Notes: a model not told the origin generated them from the sequence alone. Counted from the stretch's first letter, positions 36,707 through 45,349 are shown. The stretch: 64,000 nucleotides of DNA from Nostoc calcicola FACHB-3891 (GCF_014697355.1 NZ_JACJRQ010000003.1:62001-126000); one strand, 5' to 3'. Numbers and translations are program-made.

Positions 36707-37819
36707 TTAAAGACCCAAGTAATTTTTGACAATCTGCAAAATGCGCTCTGCTGCATGACCATCCCCAAAAGGATTAATGGCATTTGCCATTGCTTCATAG
36801 GCGGCTTGGTTACTGAGTAACTCGCTAGCAGCTGCAAAAATATTTTTACTCTCAGTTCCTACAAGTTTGGCGGTACCGGCTGTTACAGCTTCTGGTCTTT
36901 CTGTGGTATCTCTTAAAACTAGTACTGGTTTTCCCAAGCTGGGCGCTTCTTCCTGCAATCCACCAGAGTCAGTAAGTAAAAGATGCGATCGCCCAATTGC
37001 TCCCACCAATTCACCATAATCGAGAGGTTCTGTCAAGAAAATTCTCTGATGATTTCCTAAAAGTTGCTGCAATGGTACTCGCACTGTCGGATTGCGGTGT
37101 AATGGTAAGAGCAAAGCCGTATCAGGAAACTTGTCTAAGATTTGTAAAAAGCCAGCAGCGATCGCTTCGAGTGGTTCTCCCCAATTTTCCCGACGATGCA
37201 CTGTTGCTAATAAAACGCGATATGAATCCCAATCTAAACCTGCTACATTACAACTGACTTGGGTTGCAGCGACATTCAATAATGCATCAATTACAGTGTT
37301 ACCAGTCAAGTGAATTTCACCTAAAACACCAGAACGTTGCAAATTTTCTACAGCCCAAGGAGTTGGCGCAAAATGCAACTGAGTAATTTGAGAAATTAAC
37401 CGCCGATTAGCTTCTTCTGGGTAAGGATTGAATATATCATCAGTTCTTAACCCTGCTTCTACATGACCAACAGGAATTTTTTGATAAAAAGCTGCCAAAG
37501 CTGCGGCAAAAGCAGTGGTAGTATCTCCCTGAACCACAACTAAATCTGGCTTTTTTTGCTGGAATAATGCTTCTAACCCTTGTAAACTGCGACAGGTAAT
37601 ATCATTTAAAGATTGCTGAGTCTGCATAATTTCCAAGTCGTAATCTGGCTTGATATTAAACAGTTGCATCACTTGCTCAACCATTTCACGATGCTGTCCA
37701 GTTAAAATTACTTGCGACTCAAAATCTGAACATTTTTGGAAGACCTGAATTACCGGAGCTAGTTTAATCGCTTCCGGACGAGTACCCAAAATAATGCAAA
37801 CCTGCTTTTTATTAGTCAT
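36707..37819 (-). CDS. wecB: UDP-N-acetylglucosamine 2-epimerase (non-hydrolysing)
   Basis: 370 residues. It converts UDP-GlcNAc to UDP-ManNAc for surface polysaccharides. Family signatures: IILGTRPEAIKLAPVI at the N-terminus, TGQHREM near 45, QGDTTTAF near 95, HVEAGLRTDDIFNPYPEE near 120, LLTDSGGLQEEAPSLGKPVL near 285 and RDTTERPEAV near 306. Length is normal. I used the ATG that starts MTNKKQV; an in-frame TTG 21 bases upstream would add seven residues. No other sugar gene lies beside it. Two terminators (37935 and 38092) separate it from the upstream gene. Confidence 0.93.
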   Translation of the reverse strand: MTNKKQVCIILGTRPEAIKLAPVIQVFQKCSDFESQVILTGQHREMVEQVMQLFNIKPDYDLEIMQTQQSLNDITCRSLQGLEALFQQKKPDLVVVQGDTTTAFAAALAAFYQKIPVGHVEAGLRTDDIFNPYPEEANRRLISQITQLHFAPTPWAVENLQRSGVLGEIHLTGNTVIDALLNVAATQVSCNVAGLDWDSYRVLLATVHRRENWGEPLEAIAAGFLQILDKFPDTALLLPLHRNPTVRVPLQQLLGNHQRIFLTEPLDYGELVGAIGRSHLLLTDSGGLQEEAPSLGKPVLVLRDTTERPEAVTAGTAKLVGTESKNIFAAASELLSNQAAYEAMANAINPFGDGHAAERILQIVKNYLGL

Positions 37820-37934
37820 TTGTCGGTTGTAATTTGTCAAAGGCTATGGTCAATGGTCTACGCTCAATAGTCAATAGTTAATGGCTAATCATCACAAAAA
37901 CCATAAATATTAAAGGAGAAATAATACAAAACAT

Positions 37935-37957
37935 CAAAAAACCCGGCTTAACCGGGC
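37935..37957 (-). terminator. Rho-independent terminator
   Basis: On the - strand, CCCGGTTAAGCCGGG is followed by TTTTTT. It is the second of two near-identical terminators between the 2-epimerase and the membrane-protein gene. Confidence 0.8.
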
Positions 37958-38091
37958 AAATGCAATAGCTGCATAGCGATTGGTTATTTTTTTAATTGGA
38001 AGTCCCTTACGCTGCGAAGCACCGCTTTTTCGGTCAGAATACCCAACTGAATTCTGACGACTGACTCCTGAATTCTGTTCGATAAAACATG

Positions 38092-38114
38092 AAAAAACCC
38101 GGCTTAACCGGGCA
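38092..38114 (-). terminator. Rho-independent terminator
   Basis: On the - strand, CCCGGTTAAGCCGGG is followed by TTTTTT, 33 bases after the stop of the small membrane protein gene. It has the same core as the one at 37935. Confidence 0.85.
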
Positions 38115-38146
38115 GACGCACTGTTTGTCGAATTTAATTGTAAAGA

Positions 38147-38521
38147 CTACATTTTAATCTCACAAGTTAAAGGGCAAGCAGCGTATACAGTAGTCTGCGT
38201 TTGGTCTGCCTCTCCATGCAGCCAGCTTAACCACTTAACGTCGCTAGGATGAACTCCTTTCAGAGTTAGCACACCCGCAGCAAATACAACTGCCATGACA
38301 TTGAACATCACTAAACCGCCTGCAACCAGCAAAACAGCACTAACAGGCATGACAGATTGCAAAACAATCGACAACAGACATCCGACCGTAGCCATCAAAA
38401 CAACTAGTGGAAAACCGACAACCAGCAAGCATACTGCCAATGTGAAAGTCCATATTAAAAAGCTTTTAATCATCATCAAGGAGTAGGTCTTTCCTAGATT
38501 AGAGCTCTGAGCCGAAACCAT
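38147..38521 (-). CDS. Small membrane protein of unknown function
   Basis: 124 residues when started at the ATG with a clear Shine-Dalgarno (GCGAGGAAAAGTC); an in-frame extension of 40 residues upstream lacks one and is basic and poorly ordered. Two or three hydrophobic segments lie at about 20-50 (FLIWTFTLAVCLLVVGFPLV) and 60-90 (LLVAGGLVMFNVMAVVFAAG). The C-terminal part (PSDVKWLSWLHGEADQTQTT) is soluble. Followed by two terminators, so it is likely a single-gene transcript. I do not recognise the family. Confidence 0.65.
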   Translation of the reverse strand: MVSAQSSNLGKTYSLMMIKSFLIWTFTLAVCLLVVGFPLVVLMATVGCLLSIVLQSVMPVSAVLLVAGGLVMFNVMAVVFAAGVLTLKGVHPSDVKWLSWLHGEADQTQTTVYAACPLTCEIKM

Positions 38522-39251
38522 GACTTTTCCTCGCAAAAATACACAGCAAGTTTTAATTTTCAGCTTTTTTTCGCTTTTTGCGAATAAACTGAATGTTTTA
38601 GTGAAGTTCAGTATATAAAACCTAATCAGGAAAATGAGCATTTTTTTACTAAACTTTACAGTTAATTTTTTGTAATTATGAATGTAAAGTCAAGTTGCGT
38701 TTTATTCAAAAAGCTTGCTTCCTACATCAGTCTTAAGGCATAGAAGCTAAAAGACATAAGCTTTAAAGCTCGATCCCCAGCGTATGATTCCGAGTCAGCT
38801 TAACATTTCTTATAACAATCAGCGCTTCTTCTCATAATTCAAATATCCGCTGAATTCATGAACTGCTAATATTTGTGTTGCTAATTGCTAGCAATTAAAC
38901 TCCATAGTTGCAATAAATTTCTCATTTAATAGAATTAGAATATTTACTTTATACTTTCGGGTCTTATATAAAACTTTTGATTATGGAATATTTACTGAGG
39001 TAACCTGTGGAGTTCCATGTGTTAAACCAGGTTATAGAGGCTAAATAGTTTTTATAAAACTTCTGAGTAGTCAAATTGCCGAAAAAAAAGATACAAGCCG
39101 AGGTGGATGAAGTGTATTGACCGTGGTTTTAGAATTTCAATCGCCTTGCATTACCGTTAGGGCTTGCGCCCCAGCGCCTTTCAGAATTTGTCTCAGAAAG
39201 CGACTTGACTTCTCGCTAATTCAATTTCTTAACTGCCAAATGTGAAGATAT
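38522..39251. other. Divergent intergenic region upstream of pilT
   Basis: 730 bases (610 if the longer - strand reading frame is used). It separates the - strand membrane protein from the + strand pilT-type gene, so promoters for both are expected here. It is AT-rich with a weak inverted repeat (TAACCTG near 39002, CAGGTTA near 39030). I see no gene or RNA I can name. Confidence 0.5.
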
Positions 39252-40544
39252 ATGACAGAATCACAGTCTCCATTAAGTTCTAACTCTGCTACCGGACGTA
39301 ACCTGCCACCAGCGCCACCAGCCCCACCACCGCCACCACCAGGAATGAGTACCCAGCGTCAGATGACACAAACATTGGATATGAGTGCCAACTCTCCTGC
39401 TGTTAACTCTGCGCCTGTTGCAGGTCATCGTCCAGGTACACCACCGCCAATACCTAGTTCAGCTCGCCCGAAAAGTAGCCCTCCAGCACTGACTTTAGCG
39501 CAGATCATCAGGGAAGCTTACGATCAAGGATATTCTGATATTCACTTGGGTGTAGGTGAAGTACCCCGTTTCCGCAACCGAGGAGAAATTCAACCAACAG
39601 ATTATCCAGAAACGGATAAAGAGAGTTTGATGAGTTGGTTGAGGGAGGTGATGACTGACGCAGAAATTCAACGTTTTGAAGAACACTTAGAATTTGACGG
39701 AGCAACTCAGTACGAATTTGCTCGCGTGCGGATTAACGTCTTTGGCTCCCTGAAAGGCCCTGCAATGGTATTGCGGTTGATTCCGTTGAAAATCTTAACT
39801 ATGGAACAGTTGAGATTACCCCCAATTTTTCGGGATATTTGTCATCACCACAAAGGCTTAATTTTGGTGACTGGGCCGACTGGTTCTGGTAAATCCACAA
39901 CAATGGCGGCGATGATTGACTACATCAATAAAGAGATGGCTAAGCATATCATCACCATTGAAGATCCCATAGAATTCGTCCACCAAAGCCGTAAGTCCTT
40001 AGTCAAACAGCGGGAAGTGGGAATGCACACCCGAAAATTTGACAATGCTTTGAAAGCAGCCTTACGGGAAGACCCAGATTTGATTCTGGTGGGGGAAATG
40101 CGGGATAAAGAAACAGTCAACACCGCCCTCAAAGCCGCTCAAACTGGTCACTTGGTAATGGGAACCTTGCATACCAATAGCGCTGTCAAAACCATTGAGC
40201 GGATACTTAACCTGTACTCTGGTGAAGAACAGGATGCCATGCGGGTGGCAATTTCTGAGTCTTTAGTCGCAATCATTGCCCAAGGTTTGTGCCGGACAAC
40301 AGACGGGAAGCGGGCTGCTTTCCACGATGTGCTGATTAACACTGAGGCAATCAAAGAATGGATCAAAGATGGCAAATATGATGAAATTGGTGAACTGATG
40401 AAACAAGCCAGCTTTGACGGGATGATTACTATGAATCAGTCGTTGCTGAATCTCTATCAAGACGGCCGCATTACTGAAGAAACTGCCTTAGAAATGTCAC
40501 CAACTCCTAACGAAATGGCGCAGTTTCTCCGAGGTCGGGTTTAG
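39252..40544 (+). CDS. pilT: PilT-family twitching ATPase with proline-rich N-terminus
   Basis: 430 residues. It powers retraction of type IV pili as a cytoplasmic hexameric ATPase. The first 85 residues are low-complexity and proline-rich (PPAPPAPPPPPPG near 18). The core has DIHLGVGEVPRFR near 97, Walker A GPTGSGKST near 207, Asp box TIEDPIEFVH near 236, Walker B REDPDLILVGEMRD near 275 and the His box TGHLVMGTLHTNSA near 300. The AIRNLIRE box of classical PilT is not visible at the C-terminus; TALEMSPTPNEMAQFLRGRV is there instead. Cyanobacteria often have several PilT paralogues, so a precise label (PilT1 or PilT2) is not possible. Confidence 0.88.
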   Translation: MTESQSPLSSNSATGRNLPPAPPAPPPPPPGMSTQRQMTQTLDMSANSPAVNSAPVAGHRPGTPPPIPSSARPKSSPPALTLAQIIREAYDQGYSDIHLGVGEVPRFRNRGEIQPTDYPETDKESLMSWLREVMTDAEIQRFEEHLEFDGATQYEFARVRINVFGSLKGPAMVLRLIPLKILTMEQLRLPPIFRDICHHHKGLILVTGPTGSGKSTTMAAMIDYINKEMAKHIITIEDPIEFVHQSRKSLVKQREVGMHTRKFDNALKAALREDPDLILVGEMRDKETVNTALKAAQTGHLVMGTLHTNSAVKTIERILNLYSGEEQDAMRVAISESLVAIIAQGLCRTTDGKRAAFHDVLINTEAIKEWIKDGKYDEIGELMKQASFDGMITMNQSLLNLYQDGRITEETALEMSPTPNEMAQFLRGRV

Positions 40545-40745
40545 GAGTGGGGAGTGGGGAGTGGGGAGTGGGGGGAGTGTGGGGAGTGTGGGGAGATGGG
40601 GGAGTGGGGGGAGTGTGGGGAGTGTGGGGGGATTAGAAAAAGCTTCCGAACCTCCCACACCTTCCGAACCTCCCACACCTCCCACACCTTCCGAACCTCC
40701 CACACCTCCCACACCTCCCACACCTCCCACACCTCCCACACCCCC
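40545..40745. repeat. GGGAGTGTGGGGAGTG / CCTCCCACACCTCCC inverted low-complexity repeat
   Basis: The left half is tandem GGGGAGTGTGGGGAGTGT. The right half is tandem CCTCCCACACCTTCCGAA, the approximate complement. Together they could form a very long hairpin after the pilT stop. Open frames on both strands here are low-complexity by-products. Confidence 0.85.
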
Positions 40746-40838
40746 CAATCCCAAATATCTTTGTCTTCCTGGTTGCGGTTATCGCTAAGGTAAAAGGTAA
40801 AAGAGAAAGTTTTTTACTTTTTAGTTCCTTAGCTTCCT

Positions 40839-41606
40839 GTGAATAACTTGACGACAAACAAACTATCTACACCCCAGTTGTTCAAAGGCATTGCGCTATT
40901 TACACCTGGAGGAGATTTAATTTACTGCATCGACCCTAGTAAACAAGGTCGATGGCATTTGCATTTGTGTTCTGCTTTGCAGGAAATTCTAGATTTACCA
41001 GAGCCACCACATTTTTTAGTGCCTTGTTATACTGCGACTATTGACCACTGGTTAGATCCGCGTAGTCAACAAGTGCGAACTTTTGCTGAGGCTTATCCGG
41101 CTGTAATTAAATATCAATCTTTGCTGAATGCGATTTTTGGTACAGGGGAGCTTGTGTGGCAAGCAGCTCCTTGGCAGGACGGGTTGTGCGATCGCATGGT
41201 CTTAACAACTTATCATTCCTCATTCCCGCAACTTTGGGAAGATCACGACTTAATTGTACGTTTAGACCTTTCTGAACCTGTGCCGAAATATCACAAACCA
41301 GTAGTAGCACAAAAAGACCAATTAACAACACAAGGCTATGTCCTCCGCCTGTTTGTTGCCGGACATAGCTCAACTACCGAACGCATCCTGCAAAATCTAC
41401 ACGAATTCTTAGAGCGATCGCTCGGACACCCTTATACTTTAAAGGTGATTGATGTTTTAACTCATCCAGAACAAGCAGAAATTAATCAGGTTTCTGCTAC
41501 TCCTACTCTTGTTAAGGTTTGGCCTCACCCAATTCGCCGAATCGTTGGAGAGTTAGATCGTGTGGAGAAAATTTTACAGATGTTAGCTACTAAGGAAACA
41601 TTTTAA
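40839..41606 (+). CDS. KaiB-like protein with an extra N-terminal domain
   Basis: 255 residues from a GTG start. The C-terminal 85 match the KaiB fold closely: YVLRLFVAGHSSTTERIL, then YTLKVIDVLTHPEQAE, ATPTLVKVWPHPIRRIVGEL. KaiB itself is about 100 residues and inhibits or remodels the KaiC clock complex; the N-terminal domain of SasA uses the same fold to bind KaiC. The N-terminal 160 residues (GIALFTPGGDLIYCIDPSKQ at the start) have no family I recognise. It lies downstream of pilT across a 294-bp repeat tract. A clock or signalling role is plausible but not shown. If KaiC-binding residues are conserved, that would strengthen it. Confidence 0.75.
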   Translation: MNNLTTNKLSTPQLFKGIALFTPGGDLIYCIDPSKQGRWHLHLCSALQEILDLPEPPHFLVPCYTATIDHWLDPRSQQVRTFAEAYPAVIKYQSLLNAIFGTGELVWQAAPWQDGLCDRMVLTTYHSSFPQLWEDHDLIVRLDLSEPVPKYHKPVVAQKDQLTTQGYVLRLFVAGHSSTTERILQNLHEFLERSLGHPYTLKVIDVLTHPEQAEINQVSATPTLVKVWPHPIRRIVGELDRVEKILQMLATKETF

Positions 41607-41619
41607 GTTTTATTAAACC

Positions 41620-41907
41620 AGAATTCAGAATTCAGAATTCAGAATTCTGAATTCGGCAATCTTTTTAGTGGGGGATTTAGACCCGCCACTACGAAAGTTG
41701 ACCACCAAATTAAAAATTTGGTGGGGGACTTAAACCCACTTATTCAGACGCTCCTGCGTCGCTCTAAGCGAACGCGAGTGCGTCTCTAAGAGTTGCTATG
41801 CCGTAGGCTTTACGCTGCGCTATCCGCCAGTCATACAGAAAACATTGCTGTTAGCGGATAGCTAAGGTTTAGCCCATTCTGACGACTGACTCGTGAATTC
41901 TTTCTTG
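41620..41907. repeat. Composite repeat with GAATTCAGAATTCAG end
   Basis: A left tandem of AGAATTC is followed by GTGGGGGATTTAGACCCGCC, ACCACCAAATTAAAAATTTG, an inner inverted region (CCGCCAGTCATACAG...) and a right end CTGACGACTGACTCGTGAATTC. A shorter relative is at 56670-56850. The whole 306-bp gap between two convergent genes is repeat-derived. Confidence 0.75.
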
Positions 41908-41912
41908 TTAAT

Positions 41913-42842
41913 TTATTTCTGGGCAGTACAACAGGGCAATAGAGGCTTGTTTACAACTTCTTTAATCTCTACAGAATTTAACAAGTCTTCCCAATATTTC
42001 TGGACTTCGGGATCGTTAGGACGCTGGCGGCGTAAATTAGCTAAAGTTCTGAGAGAGTCTTCCCAAAATCCAGCTGTGGCAAACAAAACTGCACGATCCA
42101 AGTCTGTGTTTGGTTGTTTGAGTTGAAGGGCTAGATTTTCATCTTGCGATCGCACTATTTTTCCTAGTGCATATGAAGCTTTATCCAGGTTGCGAAGATC
42201 GCAAATCATTGAAAAAGTCCAACTATATTCTTTGCCGATTTGTAGAGATGATTTATCAGCAGGTACTGTGACACTAACAATACCATTCTGTCCAATCGGT
42301 TTGAAAGTTTCTTTATACAATGGGTCAATGCTCTCATCATCCTGCAAAACAAATTCTAGTGCTTCTACTTTTGTAGAGGTTTGAGGAATATAGAAATAGA
42401 ATGTAGGATGTTCTGCTGTAGTTCGTTGAGCTTCTTTATCTGTGGGTGTCAGAGGAATGATAGATTGTCCAGTTTCAAAACAACTTCCCCGTGTTCCTGC
42501 CGATCTGACTCTACCAGGTTTACCAGGGACAAAGGCAATACGATTTCTGCCAGTGCCACGTTGAATATAACCTGTAACATTTCTAATTGCAGCAGTAGCA
42601 TATCTATCTCCAGGACGTATGCGCTCTGCTTGCTGAAAATATCCTAAAGCTTTTCGATAATTTCTTCGTTTGGTTTCATTATAACCAAGCTGCATATATT
42701 GGGTATAAGCGGCTCTAGATTGTGCCAGTTGGTAAACTGACTCTGTAGCTAAAACCTGAGTTATGCCTAGAGGTTCTAGGGGTAGCAATGCTAAAGCCGC
42801 AAGTAGATAACTTGCCCAAAATTTATGTTTCATCATGTCCAT
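41913..42842 (-). CDS. DUF928 family exported protein with TPR-like region
   Basis: About 309 residues. An N-terminal hydrophobic stretch (SYLLAALALLPLEPLGITQVLA) looks like a signal peptide, so the protein is probably exported. Residues 45-90 (YTQYMQLGYNETKRRNYRKA, then LGYFQQAERIRPGDRYA) resemble one TPR unit. The rest matches the cyanobacterial DUF928 pattern: GSCFETG, PTFYFYIPQTS near 155, LEFVLQDD, GIVSVTVPADKSSLQIGKEY and SWTFSMICDLRN. The function of DUF928 is unknown. I used an ATG two codons after the first possible (GTG) start. No clear ribosome-binding site. Confidence 0.85.
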   Translation of the reverse strand: MDMMKHKFWASYLLAALALLPLEPLGITQVLATESVYQLAQSRAAYTQYMQLGYNETKRRNYRKALGYFQQAERIRPGDRYATAAIRNVTGYIQRGTGRNRIAFVPGKPGRVRSAGTRGSCFETGQSIIPLTPTDKEAQRTTAEHPTFYFYIPQTSTKVEALEFVLQDDESIDPLYKETFKPIGQNGIVSVTVPADKSSLQIGKEYSWTFSMICDLRNLDKASYALGKIVRSQDENLALQLKQPNTDLDRAVLFATAGFWEDSLRTLANLRRQRPNDPEVQKYWEDLLNSVEIKEVVNKPLLPCCTAQK

Positions 42843-42999
42843 ATCCACTTGTAGTACATTGTTGTGGTTTTATAATACACTAGCTTAAACTTGACAGTGA
42901 CAAGGCTTTATGTGTGCTACTTTGCGGTCAGGCTAAAGTAGCTTTGTGATTGAATTTGAGATTTTACAGCTATTTTCAGGTAAATAGACCACGCGGTAA

Positions 43000-43020
43000 G
43001 GGCACAGCACTGCTGTGCCC
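43000..43020. repeat. 21-bp palindrome in the gap before the pseudogene
   Basis: GGGCACAGCA-C-TGCTGTGCCC, flanked by GTAA and CTAC, related to the GTAGGGGCGCAC palindromes. The rest of the 319-bp gap (42843-43161) holds the presumed promoter of the DUF928 gene and no other feature I can see. Confidence 0.75.
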
Positions 43021-43392
43021 CTACGACAGATGTGGTTCAAATACATGAAAACTGCTGTAAATTGTTAAGAATTCAGAATCCATAAGTCAGAATTAATAAG
43101 ATTTTAGAGTAAAGTAACGATCTTCTGGTTGAAGCCAGGAATTTAGTGACTCATAATTTCAGCGTGTGACCAAGCTGACTCACAAATCGGTGACGAAGAA
43201 GCTTATATATTTGTTCAAGATGGTGGAATCGAAACTAAGCGTCTAACTTACCAAGAGTTGGAGTATCAAGTAGAGGCGATCGCAGTTCATCTCCAATCTC
43301 TCTGCTCGCCAGGAGATAGAGCTTTGCTACTTTACCCGCCCGCATTAGACTTTATCGCAAGTTTTTTCGCACGTCTCTATGCCGGAATCATT

Positions 43393-43508
43393 AGACCTCT
43401 TGCAAAAGTGCTTTTTGCAACAGGGGGGAAAAGGGTAAAGGTTAAAGGGGAAGGGAACAATACAGAACTTTTTCCCCTTCCCCTTTTCCCGACTTATGCA
43501 AGAAGTCT
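43393..43508. mobile_element. MITE-like element, family A (116 bp), inserted in the FAAL gene
   Basis: Ends AGACCTCTTGCAAAAG and CTTATGCAAGAAGTCT, with ATT on both sides. The interior differs from other copies (GGGGAAGGGAACAATACAG... with an inverted CCCCTTCCCC). The host reading frame is restored when the element and one ATT are removed. Confidence 0.9.
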
Positions 43509-43610
43509 ATTGCTGTACCTGCCTATCCACCGAAACGCAATCAAAAACTATCTCGATTGTAAGCGATCGTCCGAGACGCTCAGGCTACGTTGTTATTAAC
43601 CACCGCAGAT

Positions 43611-43805
43611 ATAGGACTACTATTTGATTTTTGAACAGATACGTAGGGGAGCCAGCGCTGTGCGGGGGTTCCCCCCGTTGAGGCGACTGGCGTTGCGTTA
43701 TCGGCGAGAGTACAGCACCGAATCCTTAAGAATGGTGCGTTATCGGCGAGAGTACGGCACCCTACAAATACTTAATGTTGTTCAAAAATCAAACCGGATT
43801 CCTAT
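43611..43805. mobile_element. MITE-like element, family B (195 bp), inserted in the FAAL remnant
   Basis: Ends ATAGGACTACTATTTGATTT and AAATCAAACCGGATTCCTAT; the region between has GGGGGTTCCCCCC and two TTATCGGCGAGAGTAC copies. TA flanks both sides, so the target duplication is probably TA, as in IS630-type elements. Removal joins GCAGAT to ATGTTC in frame. A second copy is at 58669-58788. Confidence 0.8.
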
Positions 43806-43839
43806 ATGTTCCAACTAATTGAGCAAATTGAATAAGAAT

Positions 43840-43907
43840 GCAGAATTCAGAATTCAGAATTCAGAATTCAGAATGAATTCTGACGACTGACGCCTCTATT
43901 CTGTTCG
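43840..43907. repeat. AGAATTC tandem and GAATTCTGACGACTGAC repeat
   Basis: Related in parts to the composite repeats at 41620 and 56670 and to 38036-38086. It interrupts the FAAL remnant a third time. The following 43986-44182 holds nothing I can name. Confidence 0.65.
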
Positions 43908-44182
43908 ATCAATTGGAAGAACCTGCATTCAGACAGTTACATTGGGTTTTCACTCATAGCGTCACAACCGATGCACTGTGCAAATTAACTATAGCAATCC
44001 TAAATAATTTGTCAGAAAATTCGCCCCCAGCTAACGCTGTCCCACGCCAGTAGCACCAAGTAGCATTTTTCATAATTATCGTGAGGAAAATACTGTCGGC
44101 AAGCCATCGCTTCATCATTGCAAACTAGATAAAGTTCGGATGTGGCAAATAAATGTAATCAATTGGAATTTAAAGATTATAC

Positions 44183-45349
44183 ATGAATTCTTTTGGCAGA
44201 ATCCCCTTAGCTTGGTTGCAACTGACTCGTTATAAGCTGCGGCTGGTGGTAGCGATTGTCGGAATTGCTTTTGCGGTAATTCTGATATTTATGCAATTGG
44301 CTTTTTTAGATTCCCTCTACGATAGCCAAACAGCCTTACACAGTCGGCTGGTGGGTGATTTGATTTTAATTAATCCGGAAATGAAGACTTTGGCTAACAC
44401 CAGAGAATTTCCTCGGCAACATTTGTATCGGATGCTTAATTTCAGCGAAGTTGACTCTGTTAACTATGTGTATCACGGACAGCATTCTTTCAAGTATGGC
44501 AATGTCAGTGCAGGCAAAGGAATTATTATCTTGGGCATCAACCCAGATAATTGCCCCTTTGAAATTCCCAATTTCGATCGAGTTGCTCATTTATTGAGAA
44601 CTAGGGGTGTGATTTTATTCGATCGCAACTCTAACTTAAAAGAATATGGCAATATCTTAAATGTTTTGGAGTCAGGAAAATCAGTAGCAGCAGAAATCGG
44701 CGATCTGAAAGTTTGGATTAGCGGTTTAGTCAATTTTGCTGGTGCTTCCTTTGCCGATGATGGTAATGTGATTACCAGCAGTACGACTTTTAATTATTTG
44801 TTACCGATACGTTCTGCAAACAATATTAACATTGGGTTGATTAAGCTTAAACCTGGTGTCAATCGCAAAGCGATCGCCAAAAAAATCAGCACTCAACTTC
44901 CTGCGAGTGTTCAAGTGATGACACGTCAAGAATTTATTGATTATGAAAAACATTATTGGGCTACCAGCGCTCCCATTGGATTTGTATTTAGTACGGGAGT
45001 TTTCGTTGGGTTCCTAGTAGGAGTAATTATTGTTTATCAAATTCTATATGGCGAAGTCTCCGATCATTTACCAGATTACGCAGTTCTCAAAGCCAGAGGC
45101 TATAAACATCGTTATTTTTTAAACGTTTTGTTTCAGGAAGCACTGATTTTAGCAGTATTAGGTTATATTCCTGGGCTAATAGTTTCTGTAGGATTGTATG
45201 AAATTGTCAAAAATGCAACTGCTTTACCCATGCACATGACATTTCCCAGAGCCTCACTGGTACTTTTGCTAACAATTGTTATGTGCTTTACATCCGGTAC
45301 TATTACTATGAATAAGTTAAAAGATGCCAATCCAGCAGATTTATTTTGA
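44183..45349 (+). CDS. devC: DevC-type ABC exporter permease
   Basis: 388 residues of the MacB-like permease family. TM1 is at about 18-45 (LRLVVAIVGIAFAVILIFMQ), a large extracytoplasmic domain follows (45-255), and three TM segments lie near 270-295, 315-340 and 355-375. The start, FGRIPLAWLQLTRYKLRL, is typical of DevC. DevBCA systems pump glycolipids or other lipids through the envelope of Nostoc and Anabaena, using a TolC-like outer-membrane protein; several paralogous sets exist per genome. The ATPase gene is 80 bp downstream, and the adaptor (devB-type) is convergent. The FAAL remnant upstream hints at a lost lipid-synthesis partner. Confidence 0.88.
   Translation: MNSFGRIPLAWLQLTRYKLRLVVAIVGIAFAVILIFMQLAFLDSLYDSQTALHSRLVGDLILINPEMKTLANTREFPRQHLYRMLNFSEVDSVNYVYHGQHSFKYGNVSAGKGIIILGINPDNCPFEIPNFDRVAHLLRTRGVILFDRNSNLKEYGNILNVLESGKSVAAEIGDLKVWISGLVNFAGASFADDGNVITSSTTFNYLLPIRSANNINIGLIKLKPGVNRKAIAKKISTQLPASVQVMTRQEFIDYEKHYWATSAPIGFVFSTGVFVGFLVGVIIVYQILYGEVSDHLPDYAVLKARGYKHRYFLNVLFQEALILAVLGYIPGLIVSVGLYEIVKNATALPMHMTFPRASLVLLLTIVMCFTSGTITMNKLKDANPADLF

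Larger units (their letters stand above)
43162..43985 (+). pseudogene. Fatty-acyl-AMP ligase remnant split by repeat insertions
   Basis: Pieces of the N-terminal part of a fatty-acyl-AMP ligase (FAAL) can be read in frame: YIFVQDGGIETKRLTYQELE, GDRALLLYPPALDFIASFFA, then (after an insertion) AVPAYPPKRNQKLSRL, and beyond a stop codon AIVRDAQATLLLTTAD. After a second insertion comes MFQLIEQIE, and after a third repeat DQLEEPAFRQLHWVFTHSVT. The adenylation core (SGSTG) is missing, so no active enzyme can be made. Removing the element at 43393-43508 with one ATT restores the frame exactly (AGIIAVPAYPP). A TAA at 43560 replaces an expected Gln codon. FAALs supply activated fatty acids to lipid or lipopeptide pathways. 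Confidence 0.82.

Noticed and set aside
38522-38641. 40-residue N-terminal extension of the small membrane protein
   Set aside because: The inner ATG has a clear Shine-Dalgarno, while the upstream start does not and the extension is Phe/Lys-rich.
38522-39251. Search for a small RNA or riboswitch upstream of pilT
   Set aside because: Only a weak inverted repeat is visible; not enough to name an RNA.
40554-40793. Several overlapping ORFs in the repeat after pilT
   Set aside because: Repeated HTS/WEV peptides on both strands come from a tandem DNA repeat with no start signals.
43258-43599. 113-residue ORF as a gene
   Set aside because: It reads from a FAAL remnant through an inserted element, so it is part of the pseudogene.
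43611-43805. ORF 43624-43818 as a gene
   Set aside because: It falls in a family B element and repeats its own segments.
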